From Streptomyces violascens (GTDB taxonomy: Bacteria; Actinomycetota; Actinomycetes; Streptomycetales; Streptomycetaceae): a stretch of DNA of 64,000 bases. The stretch covers positions 930,001-994,000 of the forward strand of contig NZ_BMUA01000001.1 of assembly GCF_014649955.1 (NCBI RefSeq). Direction: 5' to 3'. Positions 7,630 through 15,953 of this stretch are shown here, piece by piece. The translations under genes were made by a program, and so were the position numbers. Every line of letters begins with the position of its first letter. Position 1 is the stretch's first letter. Below the pieces are notes generated by a model. The model was not told the origin of the DNA, did not search any database, and saw only the letters and a list, made by a program, of their open reading frames with translations.

Positions 7630-8459
7630 CAGGCCGCCTTGGCCGCCTTCTTCCGGTTCTCGTTGAACTCCGCCACGTTCAGCTCCTGCTGGGCATAGCT
7701 GTCGGTGAAGCGGGTGTCGCCGGGGGCCACCGTCACGAAGTAGAGCCAGTTGCCCGGGGGCGGGTTCAGGGCGGCGCTCATCGCCTGCCGGCCCGGGTTT
7801 CCGATGGGCGTCGGCGGCAGGCCCTTGTGCTGGTAGGTGTTGTACGGGCTGTCGGTCCTGGTCTCGGCCGCCGTGGTGGTCAGCGTCGAGCGGTTGAGCG
7901 CGTAGTTCAGCGTCGAGTCCATCTGGAGCGGCATGCCGAGGGCCAGGCGGTTGCGGATGACGCGCGAGACCTTGCCCATGTCGGCGGGGGTTTCGGCCTC
8001 GGCCTGCACGATTCCTGCGATGGTCATCACCTGATACGCCGTCAGCCTGCCGTGCCGGGTGCGCACGGCGGTCCGATCCGGCCCGAACTGCTTGTTGGCG
8101 GTCGCGACCATGTAGGCGAGCAGCCCGCCGGGGGTCGTGTCGTCCGTGATCGGGTACGTCGCCGGGTACAGATACCCCTCGGGGTTCCCCTTGGCCTCGG
8201 CCGGAAGCTTGAGGTGCGCCTTGGCGGCGGCGGCTTTCGTGGTCCCGGGCGGCAGATCGAGACCCTTGTCGACGGCCGCGTACACCTGGCTCGCCCGCCA
8301 TCCCTCCGGCACAACCAGCGTCCGGGCCGGGGCCCCGGTCTCCCGCAGCAGCAGGAAGAGCGCCACAGCGTTGACCACGAGCAGCGCGAACGCCAGCAGG
8401 AGGAGCAGTCGGCCACGCCGGGACAGCCCGGCCCGTCGACGGTACGAGGTCTCACTCAT
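7629..8459 (-). CDS. Endolytic transglycosylase MltG-like protein (short form)
   Basis: This 276-residue protein has a cytoplasmic Arg-rich start, one membrane helix (about 17-38) and an extracellular YceG/MltG domain. The catalytic segment reads AGIVQAEAE; Glu154 aligns with the universally kept acid of this family. Later motifs RNRLALGMPLQMDSTLNYAL and NPGRQAMSAALNPP are typical. MltG cuts nascent peptidoglycan strands at the membrane. The protein is shorter than E. coli MltG (340) and much shorter than the main Streptomyces MltG, so it is probably a second paralogue. It stands alone and ends at a shared terminator. Confidence 0.85.
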   Translation of the reverse strand: MSETSYRRRAGLSRRGRLLLLLAFALLVVNAVALFLLLRETGAPARTLVVPEGWRASQVYAAVDKGLDLPPGTTKAAAAKAHLKLPAEAKGNPEGYLYPATYPITDDTTPGGLLAYMVATANKQFGPDRTAVRTRHGRLTAYQVMTIAGIVQAEAETPADMGKVSRVIRNRLALGMPLQMDSTLNYALNRSTLTTTAAETRTDSPYNTYQHKGLPPTPIGNPGRQAMSAALNPPPGNWLYFVTVAPGDTRFTDSYAQQELNVAEFNENRKKAAKAA

Positions 8460-8714
8460 GGCGGCACGCTACCTCCAGATATAAGGCAAATCAGACATTC
8501 ACCACTGATCGACACGTAACGCGCCCAGCCTTGGGGAACACACGAACAGGGGATCGGTTGTTCGCCGGTACGCGTGATCGTCACGCCATTCGTTGCTCAA
8601 CTCCCTTGTGGCGAAGGATGCTTGACGGGCGCAAGCGACGGGCTGCAGACCGGAGTTGCGCAGTCCCACAGCGGCATCCGTCCGATGCCCACCGCACAAG
8701 GAGAAAGCACCACC

Positions 8715-8774
8715 ATGAACCTCATTACTGGCCTGCTCGCCGGCGTCCTCCACTTCATCGGCTGGCTCGTCTGA
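8715..8774 (+). CDS. Tiny hydrophobic membrane peptide
   Basis: This 19-codon ORF encodes MNLITGLLAGVLHFIGWLV, a single uncharged hydrophobic helix, preceded by AAGGAG 11 nt before the ATG and followed by a strong hairpin. The frame can be extended to 8574, but the extension is hydrophilic and lacks a ribosome-binding site. The function is unknown. Such peptides can be membrane-active toxins or subunit stabilisers. No antisense RNA or partner is evident. Confidence 0.5.
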   Translation: MNLITGLLAGVLHFIGWLV

Positions 8775-8790
8775 CGATCGTCACGCCCGG

Positions 8791-8824
8791 CGCCGCCGCT
8801 CCCCGTCCCACGGGAGCGGCGGCG
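8791..8824. terminator. Rho-independent-like hairpin, convergent
   Basis: A perfect 13-bp stem (8791-8803 with 8812-8824) closes an 8-nt loop between the tiny peptide gene and the convergent ABC exporter gene. It can serve both directions. Confidence 0.7.
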
Positions 8825-8849
8825 TCGCCGTGTGCGGGGACACCGGCGC

Positions 8850-10661
8850 TCAGCCCTGGACCGGGGCCAGCTCGGCGTCCCTGCGGACCAGGGCGGCGTA
8901 TCTGCCGTCCCGGTCGAGCAGTTCCTCATGGGTGCCGCGCTCGGCGATCAGGCCGCCGTCGAGGACGACGATCTGGTCCGCGTCGCGCACGGTGGACAGA
9001 CGGTGGGCGATGGTGATCGTGGTGCGGCCCTCGGAGAGCGCGTCGATGGCCTGCTGGACGGCGTGTTCGGTACGGGTGTCGAGCGCGCTGGTCGCCTCGT
9101 CGAGGATGAGGACGGGCGGGTCGCGCAGGATCGTACGGGCGATGGCCAGGCGCTGTTTCTCGCCGCCGGAGAACCGGTAGCCGCGCTCGCCGACCAGGGT
9201 GTCGTAGCCGTCCGGCAGCGAGGCGATGTGGTCGTGGATCTGGGCGGCGCGGGCGGCCTCCTCCAGCTCCTCGTCGGTGGCTTCCGGCTTGGCGAAGCGG
9301 AGGTTCTCGGCGACCGAGGCGTGGAAGAGGTACGTCTCCTGGGAGACCACGCCGACCGAGCGGGCCAGGCTGTCGAAGTCCAGCTCGCGCACGTCGACGC
9401 CGTCGAGAGTGACGCGGCCGCCGGTCACGTCGTACAGGCGCGGCACCAGGTAGCTGAGCGTGGACTTGCCGGAGCCGGTGGGGCCGACCACGGCGAGGCT
9501 GCCGCCCGCGGGCACGGACAGGTCGATGCCGGAGAGGGTGGGCCGCTCCTGCTTGTCGTCGTAGTGGAAGTCGACGCCTTCGAAGCGGACGGCTCCGCGT
9601 GCCTTGGTCAGGCGTACCGGCTCGTCGGGCTCGGTGATGTCCACCGGCAGGTCGAGGTATTCGAAGATCCGCTGGAAGAGGGCGAGCGAGGTCTGCATCT
9701 GGACGCCCGTGGACAGCAGGCTCACGGCGGGCCGGAACAGCCCCTGCTGGAGCGACACGAAGGCGACGAGGGTGCCGATGGAGACGGAGGGGCCGCCGGT
9801 CTCCAGGGCTATGCCGGCCGCCCAGTAGATGACGGCGGGCATGGCGGCCATGACTATACCGATGGTGGACATGCGCCAGCGGCCGGCCATGTTGGAGCGG
9901 ACTTCGAGGTCGACAAGGCGCTCGGACTCGGCGGCGAAGGACTTGGTCAGCGAGTCGGCCCGGCCCATGGTGCGGCCGAGCAGGATGCCGCTCACCGACA
10001 GCGATTCGGTGACTTCGGCGGCCATGGCGGCCATCTGCTTCTGGCGCTGGGTCGTGATCTTCTTGCGTTCGCGGCCGACCCGGCGGCTGATCCACACGAA
10101 CACCGGCAGCAGGACCAGCGACACGAGGGTCAGGCGCCAGTCGAGCGCGAGCATCGCGACGACGGAGGCGACGACGGCCGTGAGGTTGGAGACCAGCGAG
10201 GTCGCGGTGGAGGTGACGGTCGCCTGCATGCCGCCGATGTCGTTGGCGATGCGGGACTGCACCTCGCCGGTGCGCGTCCGAGTGAAGAAGGCGAGCGGCA
10301 TCCGCTGGAGCTGGGCGTAGACCGCGGTGCGCAGGTCGTGCATGACGCGCTGGCCGACGGTGGTGCTGATGAGCGTCTGCAGCACGCCGAACACGCTGTT
10401 CACGACAGCGGTGGCGATCATGCCGAGGGCGAGCAGGCTCAGCAGGCCCGTGCGGTTCTGCGGGATGGCCACGTCGAGGATCTCGCGCAGCAGGAACGGC
10501 GAGGCGACCGAGACCAGCGAGGACGCGGCGACGAGAAGCCCGACGATCGCGAGCCTGCCGCGGTAGGGGCGGAACAGGCCGAGGATGCGGCGGATCTGGG
10601 CCGGCTCTCGCGGCTCGGCGCCGCGGGGCGGGGGTGTCCAGGTGGATTGTTCGGGGCGCAT
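8850..10661 (-). CDS. ABC exporter half-transporter, fused membrane and ATPase domains
   Basis: This protein of about 603 residues has six membrane helices in the first 320 residues and then a complete ATPase: Walker A GPTGSGKS, Q-loop VSQETYLF, signature FSGGEKQR (Phe replaces the usual first Leu), Walker B ILDEATSALD and switch His IAHRL. It is probably a homodimeric exporter of the MsbA/multidrug type. ATG 10661 has AAGGAG just upstream. The in-frame ATG at 10733 lies inside the MarR operator palindrome and was not chosen. A divergent MarR gene makes it a likely drug or metabolite exporter induced by ligand. Confidence 0.9.
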   Translation of the reverse strand: MRPEQSTWTPPPRGAEPREPAQIRRILGLFRPYRGRLAIVGLLVAASSLVSVASPFLLREILDVAIPQNRTGLLSLLALGMIATAVVNSVFGVLQTLISTTVGQRVMHDLRTAVYAQLQRMPLAFFTRTRTGEVQSRIANDIGGMQATVTSTATSLVSNLTAVVASVVAMLALDWRLTLVSLVLLPVFVWISRRVGRERKKITTQRQKQMAAMAAEVTESLSVSGILLGRTMGRADSLTKSFAAESERLVDLEVRSNMAGRWRMSTIGIVMAAMPAVIYWAAGIALETGGPSVSIGTLVAFVSLQQGLFRPAVSLLSTGVQMQTSLALFQRIFEYLDLPVDITEPDEPVRLTKARGAVRFEGVDFHYDDKQERPTLSGIDLSVPAGGSLAVVGPTGSGKSTLSYLVPRLYDVTGGRVTLDGVDVRELDFDSLARSVGVVSQETYLFHASVAENLRFAKPEATDEELEEAARAAQIHDHIASLPDGYDTLVGERGYRFSGGEKQRLAIARTILRDPPVLILDEATSALDTRTEHAVQQAIDALSEGRTTITIAHRLSTVRDADQIVVLDGGLIAERGTHEELLDRDGRYAALVRRDAELAPVQG

Positions 10662-10730
10662 GGGCTCCTTCGACAGGGTGTGAGGGCGTCCGCCCGAAGG
10701 CGCAACGGCGATGACTTCGGGAGCATAGCT

Positions 10731-10753
10731 CATTGTTACCTATACTCACAATG
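10731..10753. promoter_or_regulatory. Probable MarR operator, CATTGT-n11-ACAATG
   Basis: Perfect 6-bp arms (10731-10736, 10748-10753) lie in the 117-bp region between the divergent exporter and MarR genes. AT content is locally high and a second ATTGT follows at 10768. The size and place fit a MarR dimer site controlling both genes. Confidence 0.6.
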
Positions 10754-10778
10754 AACGGGGTCCTGTTATTGTTCCCCT

Positions 10779-11237
10779 ATGCAGCCACACATTTCCCGGG
10801 CCCCCGACGCCGACGGCCTGCTGGCCGAGCAGTTGCTGCGGCTGACCCGCCGACTGCACCGGATCCAGAAGCAGCACCTGGAGCCGGTCGGCATCACGCC
10901 CGCGCAGTCCCGGCTGCTGCGCACGGTCGCGCACTGGAACGAGCCGCCGCGCATGGCCGATCTGGCCGCCCGCCTCGAAGTGGTCCCGCGCGCCGTGACC
11001 ACGCTGGTCGACGCGCTGGAGGAGAGCGGGAACGTGCGCCGGGTGCCGGATCCGACCAACCGCCGGGTGATCCGCATCGAGCTCACGGACGCGGGCCGCG
11101 CCACGCTGCGTGCCCTGCGCAGCGCGCGCCGGGGCGCCGCGGAGGAGATCCTGGCTCCATTGACCGCCGACCAGCGCGAGGTGCTCGGCGGACTCCTTAC
11201 GGCTCTGGTGGACGGATCTCCGGAGCGCCGCTGCTGA
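10779..11237 (+). CDS. MarR family transcriptional regulator
   Basis: This 152-residue winged-helix regulator has the MarR core: ITPAQSRLLRTVAHW, the recognition helix in PRAVTTLVDALEESG, and the wing DPTNRRVIRIELTDAG. It probably represses the divergent exporter and itself through the palindrome at 10731-10753. A TATTGT hexamer ends 6 nt before its ATG and there is no Shine-Dalgarno sequence, so its mRNA may be leaderless. The ligand is unknown. Confidence 0.9.
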   Translation: MQPHISRAPDADGLLAEQLLRLTRRLHRIQKQHLEPVGITPAQSRLLRTVAHWNEPPRMADLAARLEVVPRAVTTLVDALEESGNVRRVPDPTNRRVIRIELTDAGRATLRALRSARRGAAEEILAPLTADQREVLGGLLTALVDGSPERRC

Positions 11238-11259
11238 CGGACCCGAGGAGGCCGTGGCC

Positions 11260-14208
11260 ATGCCACTCCTTGAGCCAGATCCGGGAAGCCTGCGCCCGCG
11301 AGGGCGCCGCGAGCCGTCGCCCGACCGGGTCCCCGACCGCCTGGCGGCCGGCACTCCCGAGCCGCTGCGCTCGGAGCTGATCGCGCTGCTCGGCGCGGAC
11401 AAGGTGTGCTGGAAGGTATCCGACCTCGTACGGTACGCCTCGGACGCCAGCCCGTACCGCTTCGTCCCGCAGGCCGTCGTCGTCGCCGAGGACATCGACG
11501 ACGTCTCCGCGGTCCTGTCGTACGCGCACGGCAGGGGCCGCGAAGTCGTCTTCCGGGCGGCGGGCACCAGCCTGAACGGGCAGGCGCAGGGCGAGGACAT
11601 CCTGGTCGACGTGCGCCGGCACTGGGCGGGGATCGAGGTGCTCGACGACGGGCTGCGGGCGCGGGTGCTTCCGGGGACCACCGTCGTCCGCGCCAATGCC
11701 GCGCTCGCCCGGCACGGCCGGGTGCTCGGGCCCGATCCGGCGAGTGCGATCGCCTGCACGGTCGGCGGGGTCGTCGCCAACAACGCCTCGGGCATGACGG
11801 CGGGCACCACCCGCAACTCGTACCGCACCGTCTCCTCGCTCACCTTCGTGCTGCCGAGCGGCACGGTCGTCGATACCGGCGATCCGGCGGCCGACGAGGA
11901 CCTCGCGCATGCCGAACCCCGGCTCTGCGAGGGACTGCTGGCCCTCAAGGCGGAGATCGAGGCGGACGCGGAGCTGACCGCCCGGATCCGCGCCAAGTAC
12001 ACGATCAAGAACACCAACGGCTACCGCCTGGACGCGTTCCTCGACGGGGCGACGCCCGTCGAGATCCTGCGCGGGCTGATGGTCGGCTCCGAAGGCACCT
12101 TCGGCTTCATCTCCGAGGTCGTCTTCGACACGCTGCCGCTGGACCGCCTGGTGTCCACGGCGCTGCTCTTCTTCCCCTCGCTGCCCGCCGCGGCGGCGGC
12201 CGTGCCGCTGTTCAACGAGGCGGGCGCGATCGCCGTCGAGCTGATGGACGGCAATACGCTGCGGGCCTCCGTCCGTGTCAAGGGGGTGCCCGCCGACTGG
12301 GCCGGGCTGCCCAAGGACACCACCGCGCTCCTGGTGGAGTTCCGGGCGCCCCACGAGGCGGCGCAGGACGCGTACGAGCGGGCCGCCGCCGCGGTGATGG
12401 CCGGGCTCGACCTCGTCGCGCCCGTCGCCTCGGTGACCAACGAACTCACCCGGGACGCGCGGACGATCGCCGGGTACTGGAAGGCCCGCAAGGCCTTCGT
12501 GACCGCGGTCGGCGGGTCCCGGCCCTCCGGTACGACGCTGATCACGGAGGACTTCGCGGTACCGCCGTCCAGCCTCTCCGAGGCCTGTGCCGCGCTGCTC
12601 GAACTCCAGGCCCGGCACGGTTTCGACGCGGCCGTCGCCGGCCATGCCGCGCACGGGAACCTGCACTTCCTGCTCGCCTTCGACGCGTCGAAGCCGTCCG
12701 ACGTCGAGCGGTACGCGGCGTTCATGGACGAGTTCTGCCGCCTCACGGTGGAACGCTTCGACGGGTCGCTCAAGGCCGAGCACGCCACGGGCCGCAACAT
12801 CGCCCCGTTCCTGGAGCTGGAGTGGGGGCCGAAGGCGACCGGGCTGATGTGGCGCACCAAGCAAGTCATCGATCCCGACGGGGTGTTGGCGCCGCGCATC
12901 GTGCTCGACCGCGACCCGCAGGCGCACCTTCGAGGGCTCAAGACAATCCCGAAGGTGGAGCCGATCGCCGATCCGTGCATCGAGTGCGGCTTCTGCGAGC
13001 CGACCTGCCCCAGCCGCGACCTGACCACCACACCCCGCCAACGGATCGTGCTGCGAAGGGAGTCGATGCGCCAGCCGGACGGCTCGCCCGTGGAGGCCGG
13101 GCTGCTCGAATCGTACGGCTATGACGCGGTCGACACCTGTGCCGGTGACTCCACCTGCGCCCTCGACTGTCCGGTCGGCATCGACACGGGCGCCCTGATG
13201 AGGGAGTTCCGGCACCGGCGGCACAGCCCGCGCGAGGAGCGCGTCGCCGCGCTCGCCGCCCGCCGTTTCAAGGCGGTCGAGGCCTCCGTGCGCCTCGCCG
13301 TCGCGGCGGCGGACAAGGTCGGCGACCGGCTTCTGGAGCGGGCGACCGGCCTCGCCCGGCGGGCCGTGCGCCCCGATCTCGTACCGGAGTGGCTGCCCCA
13401 GATCCCGGGCGCGGCCCCTGCATCGCTCCCCCGCACCGAGCGGGTCGGCGCCTCGGCCGTGTACTACCCGGCCTGCGTCAACCGCATCTTCGGCGAACCC
13501 GAGGGCTTCCGCGGGCCCTCGCTCCCCCAGGCCCTGGTGGCCGTGTCCGAACGCGCCGGGCGGCCGGTGTGGATCCCGGACGACGTCGCGGGCACCTGCT
13601 GCGCCACGATCTGGCACTCCAAGGGGTATGCCGAGGGCAACGCGGTGATGGCCAACCGCATCGTCCGGGCCGCGTGGGGCTGGACCGCAGGCGGCCTGCT
13701 CCCGCTGGTCGTCGACGCATCATCGTGCACGCTCGGCATCGCGCACGAGGTGGTGCCGTATCTCACCGACGACAACCGGGAGTTGCACCGCGAGCTGAAG
13801 GTGGTCGACTCCGTGGTGTGGGCCGCGGAGGAGCTGCTTGAGCACCTCACGATTCTGCGCACGGCACGGTCGGCCGTCCTCCATCCGACGTGCTCCATGA
13901 GGCACTTGGGCGACGAGGCGTCGTTGCGGGCCGTCGCCTCGGCCTGCGCGGAGGAGGTCGTCGTGCCGGACGATGCGGGGTGCTGCGGGTTTGCGGGGGA
14001 CCGCGGGATGCTGCATCCCGAGCTGACCGCTTCGGCCACGGCGCGGGAGGCGGTTGAGGTTGGTTCGCGCCCCTACGAGGCGCATCTGTCGGCCAACCGG
14101 ATGTGTGAGGTGGGGCTGGAGCGGGCTACCGGGCGGCGGTACTACTCCGTGATTCTTGAGCTTGAGCGGGCGACTCGGCCGGGGCCGGGGTATTTGAGGC
14201 GGAGCTAG
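11260..14208 (+). CDS. FAD-linked oxidase / Fe-S oxidoreductase fusion (D-lactate dehydrogenase type)
   Basis: This 982-residue protein has a PCMH-type FAD domain at about 45-260 (HGRGREVVFRAAGTSLNGQA), an FAD-oxidase C-terminal domain to about 540, two 4Fe-4S cysteine clusters (CIECGFCEPTCP near 573 and CAGDSTCALDCPVG near 627), and a GlcF-like Cys-rich half with CCATIWHSKG, HPTCSMRHLG and CCGFAGD (near 908). This is the architecture of quinone-linked 2-hydroxyacid dehydrogenases that fuse GlcD- and GlcF-like parts. Lactate is the likeliest donor, but glycolate or others are possible. ATG 11260 was chosen for its spacing to GAGGAGG; GTG 11254 is an alternative. It follows marR by 22 nt and may be cotranscribed. 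Confidence 0.85.
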   Translation: MPLLEPDPGSLRPRGRREPSPDRVPDRLAAGTPEPLRSELIALLGADKVCWKVSDLVRYASDASPYRFVPQAVVVAEDIDDVSAVLSYAHGRGREVVFRAAGTSLNGQAQGEDILVDVRRHWAGIEVLDDGLRARVLPGTTVVRANAALARHGRVLGPDPASAIACTVGGVVANNASGMTAGTTRNSYRTVSSLTFVLPSGTVVDTGDPAADEDLAHAEPRLCEGLLALKAEIEADAELTARIRAKYTIKNTNGYRLDAFLDGATPVEILRGLMVGSEGTFGFISEVVFDTLPLDRLVSTALLFFPSLPAAAAAVPLFNEAGAIAVELMDGNTLRASVRVKGVPADWAGLPKDTTALLVEFRAPHEAAQDAYERAAAAVMAGLDLVAPVASVTNELTRDARTIAGYWKARKAFVTAVGGSRPSGTTLITEDFAVPPSSLSEACAALLELQARHGFDAAVAGHAAHGNLHFLLAFDASKPSDVERYAAFMDEFCRLTVERFDGSLKAEHATGRNIAPFLELEWGPKATGLMWRTKQVIDPDGVLAPRIVLDRDPQAHLRGLKTIPKVEPIADPCIECGFCEPTCPSRDLTTTPRQRIVLRRESMRQPDGSPVEAGLLESYGYDAVDTCAGDSTCALDCPVGIDTGALMREFRHRRHSPREERVAALAARRFKAVEASVRLAVAAADKVGDRLLERATGLARRAVRPDLVPEWLPQIPGAAPASLPRTERVGASAVYYPACVNRIFGEPEGFRGPSLPQALVAVSERAGRPVWIPDDVAGTCCATIWHSKGYAEGNAVMANRIVRAAWGWTAGGLLPLVVDASSCTLGIAHEVVPYLTDDNRELHRELKVVDSVVWAAEELLEHLTILRTARSAVLHPTCSMRHLGDEASLRAVASACAEEVVVPDDAGCCGFAGDRGMLHPELTASATAREAVEVGSRPYEAHLSANRMCEVGLERATGRRYYSVILELERATRPGPGYLRRS

Positions 14209-14274
14209 GCGCGAGTGCTGGGCGCCGGGGCGGGGTCCGGGTGCGGGGCCCGGGTGCAGGTCGTCCTGGGCTTG

Positions 14275-14359
14275 TCGCTCCCCCGAGTTCTCGGCTCCGC
14301 TCGAACAGGGGGACCCCCATCGCGGCGGAGCCGCACCATGTCACAGCCCCGCGCCCCTG
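14275..14359. repeat. Dispersed intergenic repeat, copy A (within the 14209-14530 gap)
   Basis: About 85 bp here are nearly identical to 21435-21529, sharing TCGCTCCCCC, TTCTCGGC, the run around CATCGCGGCGGAGCCGCAC and the end GTCACAGCCCCGCGCCCCTG. It contains the self-complementary GGCTCCG/CGGAGCC. The rest of the 322-bp gap, which separates the oxidoreductase from the GH109-like gene, has no gene that I can support. No transposase or target duplication is visible. Confidence 0.75.
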
Positions 14360-14530
14360 TAGGGCGCTCAGTACTGCATCGGGGCTCCGCAAAGCCACTC
14401 TTCGCACCCCGACACGCGCACCCGCCCTCTTGCGCATCGCCCGCCTCACCCACCAAGGTCGCTACCTGAGTTCGGTAAAGGTCTCACAAACGTCAGCCCA
14501 TGGGATTCCTGTCTCTCACCAGGAGGTTCG

Positions 14531-15919
14531 ATGAACGACGCGGTGCCGGAGCAGCACGAGGTCAGTCGGCGGTCGGTTCTGGGGGCCGCGGGGGCCGCCG
14601 GGGCCGGGCTCGCTCTCGGGGCCACACCCGCCGCAGCGGAGGAGGTTTCCGCGCGGGAACCCCGGCGCCAGGGCGGGACCATGATCGGGGTGCCCTTTCA
14701 GCGGCGTTCGGCCGTGCGGGTCGCGTTGATCGGGCTCGGCAATCGGGGCGGGGCGATGATCGAGCTCTATCTCGCCGTGCCCGGCGTCAAGGTGGTGGCG
14801 TTGTGCGATCCGGTGAGGGCGAAGGCCGAGCGGGCCGCCGCCAAGGTCGTGGCCGCCGGGCAGCCCGCGCCGGCCGTCTACGTGCACGGGGACCACGACT
14901 ACGAGCAGCTGCTCAAGCGCGGTGACATCGACTTCGCGCATGTCGCCACGCCCTGGGACTCGCACTTCGAGATCGCCAAGTCGGCGCTCCTGAACGGGGT
15001 TCACGTCGGCGTGGAGTGCCCCGTCGCGCTCCAGCTGGACCAGCTGTGGGACCTCGTGAACCTCTCCGAACGCACCCGCAGGCACTGCATGCAGCTGGAG
15101 AACTGTTGTTACGGGCGCAACGAGATGCGGGTGCTGCGCATGGCGCACGCGGGCAAATTCGGGGATCTGCTGCACGGCGCGGGCGCGTACAACCACGATC
15201 TGCGGGGCCTGATGTTCGACCCCGCGTACTACGAAGGCCCGTGGCGCAGGCTCTGGCACACCCGGCTGCGCGGCGACCTCTACCCCAACCACGGCTTCGG
15301 CCCGGTCGCCAACTACATGGACCTCAACCGGGGCGACCGCGCGGTCAGCATCGTCAGCGTCGGCTCGCCCTCGCTCGGCCTGGCCCAGTACCGAGCCGCC
15401 AACATGCCTGCGGGCGACCCGAGTTGGAAGGAGACCTACATCGAGAGCGATCGCACGATCAGCCTCGTGCAGACCGCCAGGGGCCGGGTGATCCGCCTGG
15501 AGCACGACGTCTCGACGCCGCATCCGTACAGCCGGATCAACAGCCTCGGCGGCACCTTGGGGCTCTTCGAGGACTACCCCGAGCGGATCTACATCGAGCC
15601 GGACCACAAGAACGACGAGTGGGGCGACTTCTCGAAGTACGCCGAGTGGGACCACTGGCTGTGGAAGGAGCACGCCAATCCGCCCGGCGGGCACGGCGGG
15701 ATGGACTACATGCTGGTGTTCCGCCTCATGCAGTGCATGCGCCTGGGTCTCGTGCCCGACTTCGACGTGTACGACGCGGCGACGTGGACCTCGCCGGTCC
15801 CGCTGAGCAATCTGTCGATCAAGCAGCACGGCATGCCGCAGCGGATTCCCGACTTCACGCGCGGCGAGTGGAAGAAGCCCCGGCCCGGGATGGACTCCGA
15901 GAAGCCCGCAGAAGTGTGA
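14531..15919 (+). CDS. Tat-exported Gfo/Idh/MocA protein, GH109-like (alpha-N-acetylgalactosaminidase type)
   Basis: This 462-residue protein has a twin-arginine signal (RRSVLG at 13-18, then an Ala-rich helix ending near AAA), an NAD-binding Rossmann motif GLGNRG (about 68-73) and the sugar-domain landmarks of family GH109: [26 protein letters not shown] and the C-terminal [10 protein letters not shown]109 enzymes use bound NAD to remove alpha-linked GalNAc by oxidation, elimination and re-reduction. Tat export fits a protein that folds with its cofactor inside the cell. An AGGAGG site lies 5 nt before the ATG. The convergent neighbour is an exported PNGase A-like protein. The exact sugar is inferred. 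Confidence 0.8.
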   Translation: MNDAVPEQHEVSRRSVLGAAGAAGAGLALGATPAAAEEVSAREPRRQGGTMIGVPFQRRSAVRVALIGLGNRGGAMIELYLAVPGVKVVALCDPVRAKAERAAAKVVAAGQPAPAVYVHGDHDYEQLLKRGDIDFAHVATPWDSHFEIAKSALLNGVHVGVECPVALQLDQLWDLVNLSERTRRHCMQLENCCYGRNEMRVLRMAHAGKFGDLLHGAGAYNHDLRGLMFDPAYYEGPWRRLWHTRLRGDLYPNHGFGPVANYMDLNRGDRAVSIVSVGSPSLGLAQYRAANMPAGDPSWKETYIESDRTISLVQTARGRVIRLEHDVSTPHPYSRINSLGGTLGLFEDYPERIYIEPDHKNDEWGDFSKYAEWDHWLWKEHANPPGGHGGMDYMLVFRLMQCMRLGLVPDFDVYDAATWTSPVPLSNLSIKQHGMPQRIPDFTRGEWKKPRPGMDSEKPAEV

Positions 15920-15923
15920 AGCA

Positions 15924-15948
15924 GGGTGCCCCCTGTCCGGGGGCACCC
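15924..15948. terminator. Convergent terminator hairpin
   Basis: A 10-bp perfect stem GGGTGCCCCC/GGGGGCACCC (15924-15933, 15939-15948) with a 5-nt loop lies directly between the GH109-like gene and the convergent PNGase A-like gene. GTTT follows on the plus strand. Confidence 0.75.
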
Positions 15949-15953
15949 GCGTT

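Noticed and set aside
8574..8714. N-terminal extension of the tiny hydrophobic peptide
   Set aside because: There is no ribosome-binding site at its start, and AAGGAG is well placed only for ATG 8715.
14209..14530. Small ORFs over the repeat in the gap before the GH109-like gene
   Set aside because: They are Pro/Arg-rich translations of repeat sequence with no ribosome-binding site.
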